A DNA stretch of 40,069 nt from CAYNCE01 sp964522515 (GTDB lineage Bacteria > Patescibacteriota > Patescibacteriia > UBA2196): NCBI GenBank assembly GCA_964522515.1, contig CAZFWC010000006.1:1-40069 (forward strand), written 5' to 3'. Positions 31,115 to 39,714 of the stretch are shown one piece after another. How positions within the stretch are numbered: the first letter of the stretch is position 1; the number at the start of each line of letters is the position of its first letter. The notes under the pieces are model-generated. The model ran no database searches. It saw only the letters and a program-made list of their open reading frames with translations, and was not told the origin of the DNA. The translations under genes and the position numbers were made by a program.

Positions 31115-31492
31115 ATGTCAAAATTTTTCTGTTTTTGCAAAGCAAATAAAAAAAGGCATAATTTAGAAAAAGAAATGGTTTTGGTCAAACCTAGAAAAAA
31201 CAAAACAAATTTTTGTTACTGTTTGTCAATATTTTTAGTTTGTTTAATTTTTACAACAGGCTTTTTTTGTATTTTTCAAACAACTTCATCAGTAACAGCA
31301 GGGATTAAAAATTATTCACAAACAGAAAAGATTAATGAATTAAAATTAGCAAATGAATTATTAAATGAAAAAATTAATTCTTTAGAAAATTTAGATTCAA
31401 TAAAAAATCGCGCAAAAGAATTAGGTTTAGTTGCTGTTGCGCAAGTTGAATATTTAGAAAATCAAAATAACGAGGTTGCTTTGGTAAAATGA
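31115..31492 (+). CDS. ftsL: FtsL-like septum protein
   Basis: The 125-residue protein has a cytoplasmic basic N-terminus, one membrane helix (CYCLSIFLVCLIFTTGFFCIF) and an extracytoplasmic coiled coil (KINELKLANELLNEKINSLENLDSIKNRAKELGLV), the layout of FtsL/DivIC. In other bacteria it recruits and activates FtsI/FtsW with FtsB and FtsQ. The start at 31115 follows a GAGGAAA ribosome site. The dcw position between rsmH and ftsI supports the name. Five Cys (MSKFFCFCK, NFCYC, VCL/GFFC) in and near the helix are unusual. Confidence 0.78.
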   Translation: MSKFFCFCKANKKRHNLEKEMVLVKPRKNKTNFCYCLSIFLVCLIFTTGFFCIFQTTSSVTAGIKNYSQTEKINELKLANELLNEKINSLENLDSIKNRAKELGLVAVAQVEYLENQNNEVALVK

Positions 31493-31523
31493 TTTTCTTT
31501 TGTCATCCTGAAGAAAAAGAATG

Positions 31524-31630
31524 GCACACGAATTACCAGAATTACCTAAAATTTTCACGAATTAAAATTCTGGTTTATTCTGGTTAAAAAGTAAAATCAT
31601 TTACTTTTTAACTTTTGGTAATTCGCGTGC
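31524..31630. mobile_element. 107-bp MITE-like element B
   Basis: Near-identical in reverse complement to element A at 2719-2825, with the same length and only a few substitutions, mostly in the terminal repeats (GCACACGAATTACC versus GCGTGC end). It lies between ftsL and ftsI. There is no ORF. Confidence 0.8.
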
Positions 31631-31736
31631 TCTATTAATTTTTTTGAAAATAAAAAATCCGACAAAGAAATTAATGAATTTAATTCTCTGAAGGCTTTAA
31701 AAATTTGATTTTATGAAGAATCAAAATAATAAATAA

Positions 31737-33482
31737 ATGATTTTTTATTCAAAAAAGAAAACTAAGTCAAATTTAAATTCAAGAATAGCATTTTTAAAAA
31801 TGTTATTTTTTGTTTTTGCTTTAATAATTATTAGCAGATTATTTTATTTGCAAGTTTTAAAATATGATTATTATAAAACTTTGGCGCAAACGCGACACAG
31901 TGAAACACAAGAAATTGTTCCAAATCGTGGCACAATTTTTGTACAAGACACAAAAAATAATAATGCTTTAATTCCAGTTGCGCAAAATCAAGAATTTTAT
32001 TTATTTTATGGTGTTCCTGCTGTAATTGAGAATGTTACTTCTACAATTGCTCAAATTGAACAGGTTTTGTCATTTACAGATGAAGAACGCTGGCAGATTT
32101 TTTTAAGATTAAATAAACCAAATGATCCTGACGAACCAATTAGCAAATATTTAACTTCAAAAGAAAAACAAGCTTTAGAAAAATTAAATATTGTTGGCAC
32201 TGGATTTAAACCACAAATAAAAAGAGTTTATCCACAAAATAATTTATTTTCACACATTCTTGGTTTTTTAGGTTTTAAAAATAATGAACGCGTTGGTCAG
32301 TACGGAATTGAAGAATATTTTGAAAATGAATTAGCTGGAAAATCTCAAACAATTGAATTTGAAAAAGATTCAAAAGGAAGAATAATTGATTTTGAACAAA
32401 GTAATCTTGACAAAATTCAAGACGGAGTTGATTTAGTTTTAACAATTGACCCAACAATTCAATTTAAAGTTTGCGCGATTTTAGAAGATTGGCAAAAAAA
32501 AATGTTAGCTGAAGACGCGACCGCAATTGTTGTAAATCCAAAAAGTGGTCAGATTTTATCAATGTGCGACAAGCCAGATTTTGATTTGAATAATTATTCG
32601 CAAGTTGAAAATATAAATTTTTATTTAAATAAATCAATTAGTCAATCTTACGAACCAGGTTCTGTTTTTAAGGCAATTAGTATGGCAACAGCAATTGATT
32701 TGGAAAAAGTTAATCCGCAAACAGAATACGAAGACAAAGGTTTTTTAAAATTTGGTCCAGATACAATTCGCAACGCAAATAATGAAAAATATGGTAAAGT
32801 AAATATGACGCAAGTTTTGGATTTTTCAATAAATACTGGAATGGTTTTTGCTACATTAAAAATTGGCACAAATAATTTTAAAAAATATATTGAAAATTTT
32901 GGTTTTGGCGCAAAAACTGGAATTCAATTGCCAGTTGAGTCAGCAGGAAATATTTCAAGTTTAAAAAATAAAAGTGATATTTATTTAGCAACTGCGTCTT
33001 ACGGACAAGGAATTTTAACAACGCCCTTGCAATTAATAATGGCTTACAGTGTGATTGCAAATCAAGGAATTTTAATGCAACCGCAAATTATTTTAGAAAA
33101 AAGATTTAAAAATGGAAGTGTTGAAAAATTTTCACCACAACAATCGCGCCGTGTGATTTCTTCAAAAACCGCAAATATTTTAAAAGCAATGTTGGTCTCT
33201 GTTGTAAAAAATGGTCACGGGAATCAAGCGCAAGTTGATGGATATTATATTGCTGGTAAAACTGGGACAGCAAATATTGCAAAAGAAAACGGGAAAGGTT
33301 ACACTGATGAAACAATTCACACTTTTGTTGGTTTTGCGCCAGTTGATGATTCTAAATTTGTAATTTTAGTTAAGTTTTCAAAACCTAAAAATGTTCCTTT
33401 TTCTTCTGACTCTGCGGCTCCAGCATTTGCCGAAATTGCTAAATTTCTGCTACAATATTATCAGGTACCACCGGATTTTTAA
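31737..33482 (+). CDS. ftsI: Peptidoglycan D,D-transpeptidase FtsI (PBP2/PBP3 class)
   Basis: It cross-links septal peptidoglycan. A short cytoplasmic tail and membrane helix (residues about 22-42) precede the pedestal domain with RGTIF-like NRGTIFV. The transpeptidase domain has the serine motif SVFK (S309, K312), SIN (364-366) and KTG (508-510), all intact. Length 581 is typical. The start lies downstream of element B with no clear ribosome site. It ends the visible dcw cluster; mraY, murD and ftsW are not here, so the cluster is split in this genome. Confidence 0.95.
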   Translation: MIFYSKKKTKSNLNSRIAFLKMLFFVFALIIISRLFYLQVLKYDYYKTLAQTRHSETQEIVPNRGTIFVQDTKNNNALIPVAQNQEFYLFYGVPAVIENVTSTIAQIEQVLSFTDEERWQIFLRLNKPNDPDEPISKYLTSKEKQALEKLNIVGTGFKPQIKRVYPQNNLFSHILGFLGFKNNERVGQYGIEEYFENELAGKSQTIEFEKDSKGRIIDFEQSNLDKIQDGVDLVLTIDPTIQFKVCAILEDWQKKMLAEDATAIVVNPKSGQILSMCDKPDFDLNNYSQVENINFYLNKSISQSYEPGSVFKAISMATAIDLEKVNPQTEYEDKGFLKFGPDTIRNANNEKYGKVNMTQVLDFSINTGMVFATLKIGTNNFKKYIENFGFGAKTGIQLPVESAGNISSLKNKSDIYLATASYGQGILTTPLQLIMAYSVIANQGILMQPQIILEKRFKNGSVEKFSPQQSRRVISSKTANILKAMLVSVVKNGHGNQAQVDGYYIAGKTGTANIAKENGKGYTDETIHTFVGFAPVDDSKFVILVKFSKPKNVPFSSDSAAPAFAEIAKFLLQYYQVPPDF

Positions 33483-33570
33483 TTTTTAGGATTGGGCAAC
33501 GAAGGATCTGGTTCTAAAAATGAATTATGAAGAAAGAATTATGATTTACGATTTAAACATATTTATTTTA

Positions 33571-33613
33571 AAATAAAAAAGCCCCAACTAAAATTAAATT
33601 TAGAATTTGGGGC
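33571..33613 (-). terminator. Terminator of the minus-strand lipoprotein gene
   Basis: GCCCCAA (33581-33587) pairs with TTGGGGC (33607-33613), with a further TAAA/TTTA inside. The minus strand continues TTTTTTATTTT. It may be bidirectional with ftsI. Confidence 0.8.
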
Positions 33614-33623
33614 AGAGAAAAAA

Positions 33624-34040
33624 TTATTTAACAATATGAAGTTTGTTGCAGTTGTTGTCTAAAGTTGGTCGGTCTTTTAGGTGTTTGTAATATTTTTTTA
33701 ACCGTTTACATAATTCTGGTGGAACAGGATTTTGTTTTATAAAATCCAACCCTAATTCAATTAGTGTTGTTGCAGATTCGTAGTCTTTATCTTTTGCTAA
33801 AAGATCAGCAGTTTTACAGTAGTAAGAAATTTCTCTTGGATATTTTTTTATCAGACTAATTCCTTCTTGCCAAGTTGTAATTTTTTCTATTTTTTTACAA
33901 GGAGTTGAAACATCCTGAATAGAAAACATTGTTTTTTTAATTATTTCCAGTTTGTTGTCGTTTTTAGAATTTTGAGCTAAACAAGCTGAAAAAATTAAAA
34001 AAATAATTACAGCAACTGTTAAAACTAATCTCGAATTCAT
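33624..34040 (-). CDS. Putative lipoprotein of unknown function
   Basis: The N-terminus MNSRLVLTVAVIIFLIFSAC is a signal peptide with a lipobox-like FSAC (C20), so the product is probably lipidated and exported. The remaining ~118 residues are helical and charged with four more Cys (STPC, SYYC, ELC, NNC), perhaps a TPR-like fold (AKDKDYESATTLIELGLDFIKQNP). I do not recognise a family. A strong TAAGGAGAACTTAAG-ATG ribosome site and a terminator of its own mark it as a separate unit against the main strand. A TTGACA at 34126-34131 abuts the assembly gap. Confidence 0.7.
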   Translation of the reverse strand: MNSRLVLTVAVIIFLIFSACLAQNSKNDNKLEIIKKTMFSIQDVSTPCKKIEKITTWQEGISLIKKYPREISYYCKTADLLAKDKDYESATTLIELGLDFIKQNPVPPELCKRLKKYYKHLKDRPTLDNNCNKLHIVK

Positions 34041-34131
34041 CTTAAGTTCTCCTTAAGTTTAAATTTTTAATTTCAATTAATTAATTTGACTAATCAACTT
34101 AAACACTAGCAAATTATAAAAAATATGTCAA

Positions 34132-34231
34132 NNNNNNNNNNNNNNNNNNNNNNNNNNNNNNNNNNNNNNNNNNNNNNNNNNNNNNNNNNNNNNNNNNNNN
34201 NNNNNNNNNNNNNNNNNNNNNNNNNNNNNNN
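34132..34231. other. Assembly gap (100 N)
   Basis: Exactly 100 Ns, the usual placeholder for a gap of unknown size. The start of the following gpmI gene and possibly other sequence are missing. Confidence 0.99.
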
Positions 34232-35722
34232 GCAATTACGCAGGCAAAAACTCCAGTGTTTGATTTGCTGTGGAAAAAATATCCACACACAGAATTGTGC
34301 GCGTCAGGAAAATGCGTTGGTTTGCCAGAAGAACAAGATGGAAATTCAGAAGCTGGGCATTTAAATTTAGGAGCTGGCAGAATTGTTGGACAAGATACAG
34401 TCGCAATTTCGAAAGCAATAAATAGCGGAACATTTTTTAAAAATCCCGCGTTTAAAGAAACAATTTCACACACTAAAAAATACAAAAGCAGTATTCATTT
34501 AATTGGTTTGCTTTCAGGTTGGCAGTCAGCGCATTCTGACCCAGATCATATTTTGGCTTTGCTGACTTTTTATCGTCAACAAAAAATTAAAAATGTTTAC
34601 TTGCATCTTTTTACTGACGGACGGGATTCATTTAAATACGGAGCGAAAAAATTTTTAGAAAAACTAGAAAAAAAAATGCAGAACGGAGAAAAAGTCGCTT
34701 CAATTTCTGGTCGTTATTATTCAATGGATAGAAAAAAGAAATGGGACAGAATTGAAAAAGTTTATAATGCTTTAGTTGATGGAAAAGCAAAATATTATTC
34801 AAAAGACGCAAAACAAGCAATTCAAAAAGCTTACGATCGCGGAGAAACAGATGAATTTATTTTACCAACTGTAATTGTAAAAAATAATAATATTCCAGTT
34901 GCAAAAATTAAAAATAATGATTCAATTGTTTTTTTTAATTTGCGTTCAGATCGCGCGCGCGAATTAACAAAAGCATTTGCGCAAAAAGATTTTAATAAAA
35001 AAAATCCTGGTTCGTTTGTTCGCAAAAAGATTTTAAAAAATTTAAATTTTGTGGCAATGACAGATTTTGGTCCAGATTTAGATAGTATTTTGTCAGCTTT
35101 TCCGTCTGAAGATATTAAAATGACTTTGCCAATGGTTTTAAAAGATTTGCGTCAATTATATATTTCAGAAAATGAAAAATACGCGCACATTACATATTTT
35201 TTTAATGGAGGTTATTCAGATCCTGTTGGAAACGAAGACAGAATTATGATTGCGTCGCCTGATGTTGCGACTTATGATTTAAAACCAGAAATGTCTGTTT
35301 TTGAAGTTACTGATGTTGTTTTAAATAAATTAAAAAAGAATAAATATGATTTTATTGTAATTAATTTTGCAAATCCAGATATGGTCGGGCACACTGGAAA
35401 TTTAGCAGCTGGAATTAAAGCGTGCGAGTCAGTTGACAAATGTCTTGGAAAAATATTAGCTGAAATAAAAAATAAAAAAGGCGCAATAATTATTACTGCG
35501 GACCACGGAAATGTTGAAGAAATGATTAATGAAAAAACTGGTGAAGTTGACACTCAGCATTCAAATTTTTTAGTGCCTTTTATAATTATTGATGAACGAG
35601 AAAAAAATAAAAATTATAAATTAAAACAAAACGGAGTATTGGGAAATGTTGCTCCTACTGTTTTAGATTTGATGAATAAAGAAAAACCAAAAGAAATGAC
35701 AGAGAAGTCACTAATAAATTAA
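34232..35722 (+). CDS. gpmI: Phosphoglycerate mutase, cofactor-independent, copy 1 (5' end in gap)
   Basis: GpmI interconverts 3- and 2-phosphoglycerate with two Mn2+ ions. Visible from AITQAKTPVFDLL; the N-terminal metal motif (DGWG) is in the gap. The catalytic Ser lies in DGNSEAGHLNLGAGR. SGRYYSMDRKKKWDR supplies substrate Args, and NPDMVGHTGN, ADHGNVEEM and TQHSNFLVPF supply metal ligands. The region usually SDGGVHSHxDH reads LSGWQSAHSDPDHI, and GRDTPP reads GRDSFKY, so this paralog has diverged at the substrate pocket. The stop codon lies in a repeat. It is next to a second gpmI; the two differ throughout, so this is an old duplication rather than an assembly artefact. Confidence 0.92.
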   Translation, partial: AITQAKTPVFDLLWKKYPHTELCASGKCVGLPEEQDGNSEAGHLNLGAGRIVGQDTVAISKAINSGTFFKNPAFKETISHTKKYKSSIHLIGLLSGWQSAHSDPDHILALLTFYRQQKIKNVYLHLFTDGRDSFKYGAKKFLEKLEKKMQNGEKVASISGRYYSMDRKKKWDRIEKVYNALVDGKAKYYSKDAKQAIQKAYDRGETDEFILPTVIVKNNNIPVAKIKNNDSIVFFNLRSDRARELTKAFAQKDFNKKNPGSFVRKKILKNLNFVAMTDFGPDLDSILSAFPSEDIKMTLPMVLKDLRQLYISENEKYAHITYFFNGGYSDPVGNEDRIMIASPDVATYDLKPEMSVFEVTDVVLNKLKKNKYDFIVINFANPDMVGHTGNLAAGIKACESVDKCLGKILAEIKNKKGAIIITADHGNVEEMINEKTGEVDTQHSNFLVPFIIIDEREKNKNYKLKQNGVLGNVAPTVLDLMNKEKPKEMTEKSLIN

Positions 35723-35860
35723 CCTAACCCTAAAAGGGTCAGGTTAAAAATAAACCCAAGCCCGCTAAAAGCGGACTAGATGAAAAAAATTTTAAATAAG
35801 TTTTTAGGTAGCCCTCTTAAGAGGGCTTGAGAAATTAACCTGACCTTTTAGGGCTAGGTG
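35719..35860. repeat. ~140-bp nested palindromic element between the gpmI genes
   Basis: The outer arms TTAACCTAACCC..and TTAACCTGACCTTTTAGGG are each hairpin-like and inverted relative to each other. Inner GCCCGCTAAAAGCGG and GCCCTCTTAAGAGGGC hairpins lie between. No ORF. Confidence 0.7.
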
Positions 35861-35880
35861 AGAAATAAAATTTTTAAAAT

Positions 35881-37485
35881 ATGGAAAATAAAAATATTAA
35901 TAATTTAGAATTTATTCGACCAAAACCAGTTGTTTTAATTATTCTAGACGGATGGGGAATTGCGCCAGATTCAATTGGAAACGCAATCACTCAGGCAAAA
36001 ACTGTAAATTTTGATAAATATTGTCAAGAATATTTTTGCGCTTCGTTACAAGCATCTGGCGAAGCAGTTGGTTTGCCTTTTAATGAAATGGGAAATTCAG
36101 AAGTTGGGCATTTAAATATTGGGGCAGGAAGAATTATTTATCAAAATTTACAAAAAATAAATAAATCAATTGTTGACAAAGATTTTTTTGAAAATCCGAT
36201 TTTTATAAATGCGTGCAAAAATGTCAAGAAAAATTTTAGCGCGTTGCATTTGGTTGGTTTGTTGTCAACAGGTGGCGTGCACGCGTCTGTAAATCATTTG
36301 TACGCGCTTTTAGAATTAGCGAAAAAACAAGCTGTTGAAAAAGTTTTTATTCACATTATTTTAGATGGTCGTGATATGAATTATAATTCAGGACTTGGAT
36401 TGCTAAAAGAATTGCAAAACGAAATGAAAAAAAATAATATTGGTGAAATTGCAAGTATTTCTGGTCGTTGGTGGGCAATGGATCGCGACAATCGTTGGGA
36501 CAGAATTGAAAAAGCGTACAACACAATTGTAAACGGAGAATCAAAAAATAAAAATACAAATCCAATTGATGCAATTGAAAAATCTTATGACACAAAAATT
36601 TATGATGAAGAATTTTATCCAACAGTTATTATAAATAATTCTGGCGACCCAATTGCTAAAATACAAAATAATGATTCTGTAATTTTTGCAAATTATCGAG
36701 CTGACCGTGGTCGTGAATTAAGCAAAGCTTTTGTTTTGCCAAGTTTTGATAAGTTTGAAAGAAAAAAATATTTAAAAGATTTATATTTTGCTTCAATGAC
36801 TCAATATGACAAAGATTTGCCAATTGAAGTTGCTTACCCTCCTGAAACAATTAAAAATACTTTAGCGGAAATTTTAAGTAAAAATAATTTAAAACAATTG
36901 CATATTGCGGAAACAGAAAAATACGCGCACGTTACTTATTTTTTTAATGGTGGAGTTGAAGAAAAATTTGAACAAGAAGATTGGGTTTTAATTTCATCGC
37001 CAGCTGTTGAAGATTATTCGCAAACACCAAAAATGTCAGCTTTCAAAATTAAAGATATTGTTTTAAAAGAATTGTCTGCAAACAAATATGATTTTATTGT
37101 AATTAATTTTGCAAATCCAGATATGATTGCGCACACTGGAAATTTGCAAGCTACAATTTCTGCTCTTGAGTTTGTTGACAAATGTTTAAAAGAAATTACG
37201 CAATCTGTTTTGTCTTTAGATGGAGTTTGCTTAATAACAGCTGACCACGGAAATGCTGAAGAATTAATTAATTTACAAACTGGAGAAATTGATAAAGAAC
37301 ACTCAACTTCACCAGTGCCGTTTTTAATTGTTGGCAAAGAATATGAAAATGTTGAGCAATCAGGTCAGGAAATTAAATTAGAATTATTAAGTTCGTCTGG
37401 TGTTTTAGCAGATATTTCTCCAACGATTTTAAAAATTATGAATATTGAAAAACCAGAAGAAATGAAAGGAAGGAGTTTGGTTTAA
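35881..37485 (+). CDS. gpmI: Phosphoglycerate mutase, cofactor-independent, copy 2
   Basis: A complete 534-residue GpmI. LIILDGWGIAPD carries the first metal Asp; the catalytic Ser is in MGNSEVGHLNIGAGR; STGGVHASVNHL, GRDMNYNSG, SGRWWAMDRDNRWDR, NYRADRGRELS, NPDMIAHTGN, ADHGNAEELI and KEHSTSPVPF follow. All metal and catalytic residues look intact and it keeps the GGVHA loop better than copy 1, so it is the likelier main enzyme. GRDTPP is again altered (GRDMNY). It supplies the step between pgk and eno. There is no clear ribosome site. Confidence 0.95.
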   Translation: MENKNINNLEFIRPKPVVLIILDGWGIAPDSIGNAITQAKTVNFDKYCQEYFCASLQASGEAVGLPFNEMGNSEVGHLNIGAGRIIYQNLQKINKSIVDKDFFENPIFINACKNVKKNFSALHLVGLLSTGGVHASVNHLYALLELAKKQAVEKVFIHIILDGRDMNYNSGLGLLKELQNEMKKNNIGEIASISGRWWAMDRDNRWDRIEKAYNTIVNGESKNKNTNPIDAIEKSYDTKIYDEEFYPTVIINNSGDPIAKIQNNDSVIFANYRADRGRELSKAFVLPSFDKFERKKYLKDLYFASMTQYDKDLPIEVAYPPETIKNTLAEILSKNNLKQLHIAETEKYAHVTYFFNGGVEEKFEQEDWVLISSPAVEDYSQTPKMSAFKIKDIVLKELSANKYDFIVINFANPDMIAHTGNLQATISALEFVDKCLKEITQSVLSLDGVCLITADHGNAEELINLQTGEIDKEHSTSPVPFLIVGKEYENVEQSGQEIKLELLSSSGVLADISPTILKIMNIEKPEEMKGRSLV

Positions 37486-37500
37486 TTAATTTTATTTTTT

Positions 37501-38079
37501 TTATTTAATTATTTCTTGAATTTTTTCAATCACTTCTGGAAAGATTTTTTCATTTAATTCTTTTTGTTCTTGACGAGAGAATTTTTTTAAAATAAATTTG
37601 CTTGCCCCGTTGTGAAGCTTTATGAGGTCTGTTGGTATTTTTTTTTGTCCCGAGTACTCGGGATTTGAAACGCCAATTCTCATTCTCCAAAAATTATCTG
37701 TTCCCAAATGTTGAATAATTGATTTAATTCCATTGTGTCCAGCGCTTGAACCATTTTGTCTTACACGGATTTTGCCAAACGGCAAATCAAATTCATCGTA
37801 AATTACAATTATGTTTTTTGTTTCTATTTTATAATAATTAATAATTGTTTTTACTGCTTCACCTGAATTATTCATAAAAGTTTGTGGTTTAAGAAATTCA
37901 ACTTCTGTGTTATTTATTTTTGACCAAATATATTCTGTTTTTGCTTTTTTACTTTTATTCCATTTTGCTTTTTTACCTAATAATTTTTCAACAACAAAAT
38001 CTACAGCTAAAAAACCCGCGTTGTGTCTTGTTTTTTTGTATTTTAAACCTGGATTTCCCAAGCCAATTATTAAAAACAT
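37501..38079 (-). CDS. pth: Peptidyl-tRNA hydrolase
   Basis: Pth frees tRNA from prematurely released peptidyl-tRNA. GLGNPGLKYKKTRHNAGF carries the catalytic His (H20 in TRHNAG), KPQTFMNNSGEAV and DEFDLPFGKIRVRQNGSSAGHNGIKSI follow. Length 192 is normal. A CCCGAGTACTCGGG palindrome (37651-37664) is read as NPEYSGQ in the RIGVSNP.. region, another in-frame repeat insertion. It is convergent with gpmI (gap 15 nt) and lies downstream of der on the same strand, separated by repeats. Confidence 0.95.
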   Translation of the reverse strand: MFLIIGLGNPGLKYKKTRHNAGFLAVDFVVEKLLGKKAKWNKSKKAKTEYIWSKINNTEVEFLKPQTFMNNSGEAVKTIINYYKIETKNIIVIYDEFDLPFGKIRVRQNGSSAGHNGIKSIIQHLGTDNFWRMRIGVSNPEYSGQKKIPTDLIKLHNGASKFILKKFSRQEQKELNEKIFPEVIEKIQEIIK

Positions 38080-38089
38080 ATTTGTTTTT

Positions 38090-38214
38090 CCGTCTTCGCC
38101 CCTAAAAAATCCTACTGGACTACGGCGGGTAAACTCTTTGTGTTAAAAATTTAAAAAAACACAGGAGCCTGCCCGCCATAGCTAGAGTTTTTTTAGAGTT
38201 GAAGCGAAGGAGGG
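38090..38214. repeat. Repeat cluster between pth and der
   Basis: One block (38090-38135) has CCGTCTTCGCCC..GGACTACGGCGGGTAAACTC. A second (38163-38218) has GGAGCCTGCCCGCCATAGCTAGAG..TTTTAGAGTTGAAGCGAAGGAGGGTTAGG, which provides the der stop codon and closely matches the in-frame copy inside der. Confidence 0.75.
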
Positions 38215-39639
38215 TTAGGCTTTCCTTGCAACAACTATTTTGATCGGCGTGCTTTTAAAATTAAATTTTTTGCGTAAATTATTTTCTAAATATCGTAAAT
38301 ATGATTCTGGAATTTTTGTAACATTAGTTACATTAATTTCAAAAATTGGTGGGTTTGTGTCTTTTTGAATTGTTTTTGAAATAAAAGCTCGCGTCTTACT
38401 TCTTGAACCAAATTTGCGCGGTTGTCGTGGCGGTGGCATTTTTTTCATTAAATATTTTATAAATTCATTTAATTCTTTTTTATCAATTGTTTTGTTTCTT
38501 ATTTTTTTAATCTCTAGAATTAATTGTAATATTTTATGCGTGTTTTTACCAGAAAGAGCAGAAGTAAAAATAATTGGCGCCCAAGTTAAAAAAGGAAAAC
38601 GAGAGTGAATATAATCTGTTAATTTTTTGGCGTTGTCTTTATCTGTTTTAAGCAAATCGTATTTATTTGCGACAAAAACAACACTCACGCCTGAATCAAT
38701 AATTAATCCAGCAAGCTGAGAATCTTGCGCAGATAAATTTTTAGAAATGTCTAAAACAAACAAAGCAATTTCAGATTTTTTTAGAGCTTTAATGCTCATT
38801 GAAATTCCAGCGCTTTCTAAAGATTTTGGTTTTACTTTTGATTTTCTGCGAATTCCTGCTGTGTCAACTAATTCAATTAAATTGTTTTTGCTTGTCCCAT
38901 TTTTGGTGGGGTAATTTAAAATTGTGTCTTGAGGTTCGCGTGTTGTGTGTGGAACAGGGGACACGATTGCTTTTTCTTCATTTAAAATTTGATTTAATAA
39001 AGATGATTTTCCAACATTTGGTTTTCCAATAATGCTAACTTTTATTTTCTCACTTATTTTGTCATCCCGAGTTTTAACTTGTTTTTTTTTGCGTAACTTT
39101 AATTTTTTAATAATTTCATCTAACAAATCTCCAACTCCAACACCGCTAATTGCAGCAACACCAAATGTTTTTCCTAAACCAAGTTTTTCAAATTCAGTTG
39201 TGTTAAAATTTTTTTTAGAATCTACTTTGTTAGCTGATAAAATAAAAGGTTTTTTAGATTTTTTAATTAACTGCGCGATTAATCTGTCATCTTTTAAAAT
39301 TCCGTCTTTTGCGTCAACTAAAAATAAGATTAAATCTGCTTTTTTTAATATATCTCTAGCCCTCTTTTCCACTTGCACATAAATAGAAGCACTTTGGAGC
39401 CTGTCCGCCATAGCTGGCGTTTTTAGAGTTGAAGCGACGGCGGATAGGCGAGTTTCAAAAATTCCTCCTGTGTCAACAACTTCAAATTTTTTTCCGCGCC
39501 ACTCGCACACGCCAAAATTCAGGTCACGAGTTGTGCCTACGATATTTGAAACTAATGCTTTGCGTTGTTCAATCAATTTATTAAATAAAGTTGATTTTCC
39601 AACATTTGTTCTGCCAATTATTGCGACTTGTGGTTTCAT
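38215..39639 (-). CDS. der: Ribosome-assembly GTPase Der (EngA)
   Basis: Der has two tandem GTPase domains and a KH-like domain and is needed for 50S assembly. GD1: GRTNVGKST (9-17), VVDTGGI, ANKVD. GD2: GKPNVGKSS, LVDTAGIRRK, ANKYD. The KH region holds PPRQPRKFGSRSKTRAFIS and ends KIVVARKA. Length 474 is slightly long because of insertions: RLSAVASTLKTPAMADRL (residues 64-81), encoded by a repeat, after the switch II DTGGI; QVKTRDDK, matching the CATCCCGAGTTTT repeat, in the linker between the G domains; and PTKNGTSKNN before LIELVDTAG. The stop codon lies in a repeat. Confidence 0.96.
   Translation of the reverse strand: MKPQVAIIGRTNVGKSTLFNKLIEQRKALVSNIVGTTRDLNFGVCEWRGKKFEVVDTGGIFETRLSAVASTLKTPAMADRLQSASIYVQVEKRARDILKKADLILFLVDAKDGILKDDRLIAQLIKKSKKPFILSANKVDSKKNFNTTEFEKLGLGKTFGVAAISGVGVGDLLDEIIKKLKLRKKKQVKTRDDKISEKIKVSIIGKPNVGKSSLLNQILNEEKAIVSPVPHTTREPQDTILNYPTKNGTSKNNLIELVDTAGIRRKSKVKPKSLESAGISMSIKALKKSEIALFVLDISKNLSAQDSQLAGLIIDSGVSVVFVANKYDLLKTDKDNAKKLTDYIHSRFPFLTWAPIIFTSALSGKNTHKILQLILEIKKIRNKTIDKKELNEFIKYLMKKMPPPRQPRKFGSRSKTRAFISKTIQKDTNPPIFEINVTNVTKIPESYLRYLENNLRKKFNFKSTPIKIVVARKA
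39398..39450. repeat. In-frame repeat inside der
   Basis: GGAGCCTGTCCGCCATAGCTGGCG..TTTTAGAGTTGAAGCGACGGCGGATAGG aligns with the intergenic copy at 38163-38218. The der copy reads ACG CCA GCT where the intergenic copy reads ACT CTA GCT; neither interrupts this frame. The extra A/T length differs between copies. Confidence 0.85.
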
Positions 39640-39650
39640 TTTTTTCTGGT

Positions 39651-39694
39651 AGTCATCCTGAGCGACCTTTAGGATTTTTTTAGGAGCCGAAGGA
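39651..39694. repeat. Repeat upstream of der
   Basis: GTCATCCTGAGCGACCTTTAGGA..AGGAGCCGAAGGATCT, a member of the CATCC(T/C)GAG family also seen at 2842-2856 (part), 8214, 30953 and 31500. Confidence 0.6.
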
Positions 39695-39714
39695 TCTGAA
39701 ATTATTTTTTTAAA

